From assembly GCA_017853915.1 (NCBI GenBank), contig JAFMIS010000158.1:1-6171 (forward strand): a DNA stretch of 6,171 nucleotides, given 5' to 3'. The translations under genes were made by a program, and so were the position numbers. Positions 4,860 through 6,171 of the stretch are shown here, in pieces. The notes under the pieces are model-generated. The model made no database searches. It saw only the letters and a program-made list of their open reading frames with translations, and was not told the origin of the DNA. The DNA is from a bacterium (GTDB lineage Bacteria > Bdellovibrionota_C > UBA2361 > OMII01). Each line of letters opens with the position of its first letter. The stretch's first letter is position 1.

Positions 4860-5932
4860 GAAGAGGACTTTTGAGCGGTGTTTCTGTGAGAAATAGCATC
4901 GGCGTAGCGCGTAGTTTTGGTCTGACCTGTAGCATCGTGGTCATAACTGGTATCGCTCTCGGTGCTGTCTCCTCGATGACGTACGCCGAGACTTCATACC
5001 CCACTTCACCAGAGATAACGACCGAACCTCTTGATCAGACGCGCAGGGATCTCCTGCGAACAGTGATTGATGAGCCACTTGACGACGTAAAGCGAAAAAG
5101 AGTTCTTGATAAGTTGTGCCCCCTCGATGTCTCTCAGAGCCCCATGAGTGACGAATCAGCGCGACGCGCTCTCCCAATCGTCGAGAATACCCTCGCGACC
5201 GACATCCTGTTCGAACGGCCAGACGATCCCTCCATCACCGGACCCAGACAGTTCTCCTTTCTCGTTGAATTCTCTCTCACTCGGGTGGTACTCCAACACA
5301 GTCTACCGCGATTTCCTGGGGATGCCCCAGGCCAGGCTGTGATCTTTCCAAGCGCGGCGAGCCGTGGTGTGTGGCTGCAGGGCAAACTTGGCACCGACAT
5401 GTTTGTTTTAGTGCCCTCTGTTCGTGAGTGCGGCGCGCGCGCCGTTGTCTTGTGTCCTCGGGCCTATAAACCTGAGGATAAGCTCGCTGACTCGAAATTC
5501 ACCCCGAAGGCCGCGCGGGTACTGGTGACAGCGAAAGCCGATGGCATCTTTTCGAATCCAGCCGGAACAACCGCTAAAGTCGTCGCTAGTATTCGCGCCA
5601 CTAAAAATATTCGGCTCCCGCGGGAATGGTCGAACTCTGTGGTCGGGCCGAAGGATCCGGAGGCATCCGTAAAAGTAGTAGCTGCCCGAAATGATCGCTC
5701 TCAGTGGCCACCGTTCTCGCCCTTAACGCTTCCATGGCTTGCCGCTGTAGAGAGTAGAACCGACTTCGGCACGGAGGCGCTCGTGTATCGATCGTCTTCA
5801 AGGACTACGTCTGTCGAGATCTCTGAGTATCAGGTGAAGGAGATTCCCGCGATCTCCGTTGGGTATTCGGAGTACTCGGTGGAGGGGGGAACCTGTTACC
5901 TGGTGGCGGAGTGGACCAAGTCGAGTTTGTAG
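4856..5932 (+). CDS. secreted or periplasmic protein of unknown function
   Basis: I do not recognise a family in this 358-residue protein. It begins with a basic stretch (Arg2, Arg3, Arg12, Arg19) and a hydrophobic run (about 23-40) ending in TYA at 42-44, a good signal peptidase I site with cleavage before Glu45. Cys25 lies too early in the hydrophobic core and lacks a lipobox, so it is not a lipoprotein. The mature part has no second membrane helix. It has four cysteines (88, 192, 200, 347) that could form disulfides in the periplasm, and a mixed beta-rich pattern from about 130 onward. A strong AAAGGAGG at 4837-4844 lies 11 bases before the ATG, inside the preceding gene, and the start overlaps that gene's stop (ATGA), so the two are translationally coupled. 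A role in envelope glycan or cell-surface biology is inferred only from this pairing with the nucleotidyltransferase. Confidence 0.8.
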   Translation: MRRGLLSGVSVRNSIGVARSFGLTCSIVVITGIALGAVSSMTYAETSYPTSPEITTEPLDQTRRDLLRTVIDEPLDDVKRKRVLDKLCPLDVSQSPMSDESARRALPIVENTLATDILFERPDDPSITGPRQFSFLVEFSLTRVVLQHSLPRFPGDAPGQAVIFPSAASRGVWLQGKLGTDMFVLVPSVRECGARAVVLCPRAYKPEDKLADSKFTPKAARVLVTAKADGIFSNPAGTTAKVVASIRATKNIRLPREWSNSVVGPKDPEASVKVVAARNDRSQWPPFSPLTLPWLAAVESRTDFGTEALVYRSSSRTTSVEISEYQVKEIPAISVGYSEYSVEGGTCYLVAEWTKSSL

Positions 5933-5967
5933 GATAGCGCACAGGGCGGATAGAGACCCTCGCCATT

Positions 5968-6031
5968 CGTTGTTCCCTTGCAGGGCGGCCGGTCCGGCCG
6001 CCGGGTATAACGTAAACCAAAAATGTTGATG
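5968..6031. repeat. palindromic intergenic repeat, copy 1
   Basis: Bases 5975-6031 match 6114-6170 at 53 of 57 positions (offset 139), and similarity continues left to about 5968 with one indel. The core is a perfect 9-bp inverted repeat, GGCGGCCGG (5984-5992) and CCGGCCGCC (5994-6002), around a single T. A conserved A-rich tail follows (6003-6031). There is no T-run after the stem, so it is a repeat family rather than a terminator. The gene-free stretch 5933-6171 holds this copy, a different hairpin and copy 2. Confidence 0.75.
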
Positions 6032-6048
6032 GTGATTCGAGGCATCTC

Positions 6049-6067
6049 GGCGCCCGACCCGGGCGCC
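6049..6067. repeat. GC-rich hairpin between the two repeat copies
   Basis: GGCGCCCG (6049-6056) and CGGGCGCC (6060-6067) are perfect 8-bp arms around ACC. Its centre lies 65 bases after the centre of the first palindrome and 74 before the second, so the three hairpins are nearly evenly spaced. Its sequence differs from the flanking palindromes, so it could be a diverged unit of the same array or a spacer element. Confidence 0.55.
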
Positions 6068-6107
6068 CTCCAATAATTGCGGTCATCAATCGGGGCCACC
6101 CGAGAAA

Positions 6108-6170
6108 CGATGCCCCTTGGAGGGCGGCCGGTCCGGCCGCCGGGTATAACGCAAATCAAAAATGTTCATG
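6108..6170. repeat. palindromic intergenic repeat, copy 2 (at window edge)
   Basis: This is the second copy of the 57-base repeat, with the same perfect 9-bp inverted repeat (arms 6123-6131 and 6133-6141) and the same A-rich tail. It differs from copy 1 at 6120, 6152, 6156 and 6167. The arms are unchanged and all four differences lie outside them, which suggests the palindrome is the conserved part. The window ends one base later, so more copies may follow. Confidence 0.75.
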
Positions 6171-6171
6171 C

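Noticed and set aside
5798..6159. Minus-strand open frames at the right end with a repeated VIPGGRTGRP translation
   Set aside because: The repeated peptide is just the palindromic DNA repeat read in frame; the frames also overlap the end of the secreted-protein gene.

Overview
The window is a stretch of bacterial chromosome, most likely from a Gram-negative, possibly uncultured lineage. It shows compact bacterial gene spacing, a gamma/enterobacterial-style class I DAHP synthase, and sugar-nucleotide and glycan-modification genes. I cannot name the organism. No phage, transposase, CRISPR, rRNA or tRNA was seen.

Layout from left to right. (1) 1-186: a hairpin, a palindromic repeat element and a good sigma70-like promoter. 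(2) 187-1413 (+): a polysaccharide pyruvyl transferase family protein. (3) 1414-1613: a regulatory region with a promoter, an 18-codon ORF coding for MTQSWRSYFCFFYFPPRG, a C-rich and G-poor stretch, and a small hairpin over the next ribosome-binding site. (4) 1614-2684 (+): 3-deoxy-D-arabino-heptulosonate-7-phosphate (DAHP) synthase, the first enzyme of aromatic amino acid synthesis. (5) 2685-2750: two abutting hairpins and a second copy of the repeat found at the left end. (6) 2751-3959 (-): a dicarboxylate/amino acid:cation symporter with altered substrate-site residues. (7) 3960-4154: a divergent intergenic region. (8) 4155-4859 (+): a MurU/HddC-like sugar-1-phosphate nucleotidyltransferase, overlapping by ATGA with (9) 4856-5932 (+), a secreted protein of unknown function. 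(10) 5933-6171: a palindromic repeat array, cut by the window end.

The most interesting signal is the short ORF ahead of the DAHP synthase. Seven of ten consecutive residues are Trp, Tyr or Phe, the end products of the pathway that this enzyme opens. This is the signature of a ribosome-mediated attenuator. No intrinsic terminator follows it, but the enzyme's Shine-Dalgarno sequence lies in a small hairpin. The leader's GCGGG could pair with the anti-Shine-Dalgarno strand, so translational control, or Rho-dependent control, is the likelier mechanism. The promoter-like sequence just before this ORF shares a 15-base motif (13 matches) with the sequence just before the nucleotidyltransferase start. 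In both places the ATG sits 7-9 bases after a putative -10 box and has no Shine-Dalgarno, which suggests leaderless mRNAs.

Functionally, the pyruvyl transferase and the nucleotidyltransferase point to envelope or exopolysaccharide synthesis. DAHP synthase stands alone without other aromatic genes, and the symporter's substrate is uncertain.
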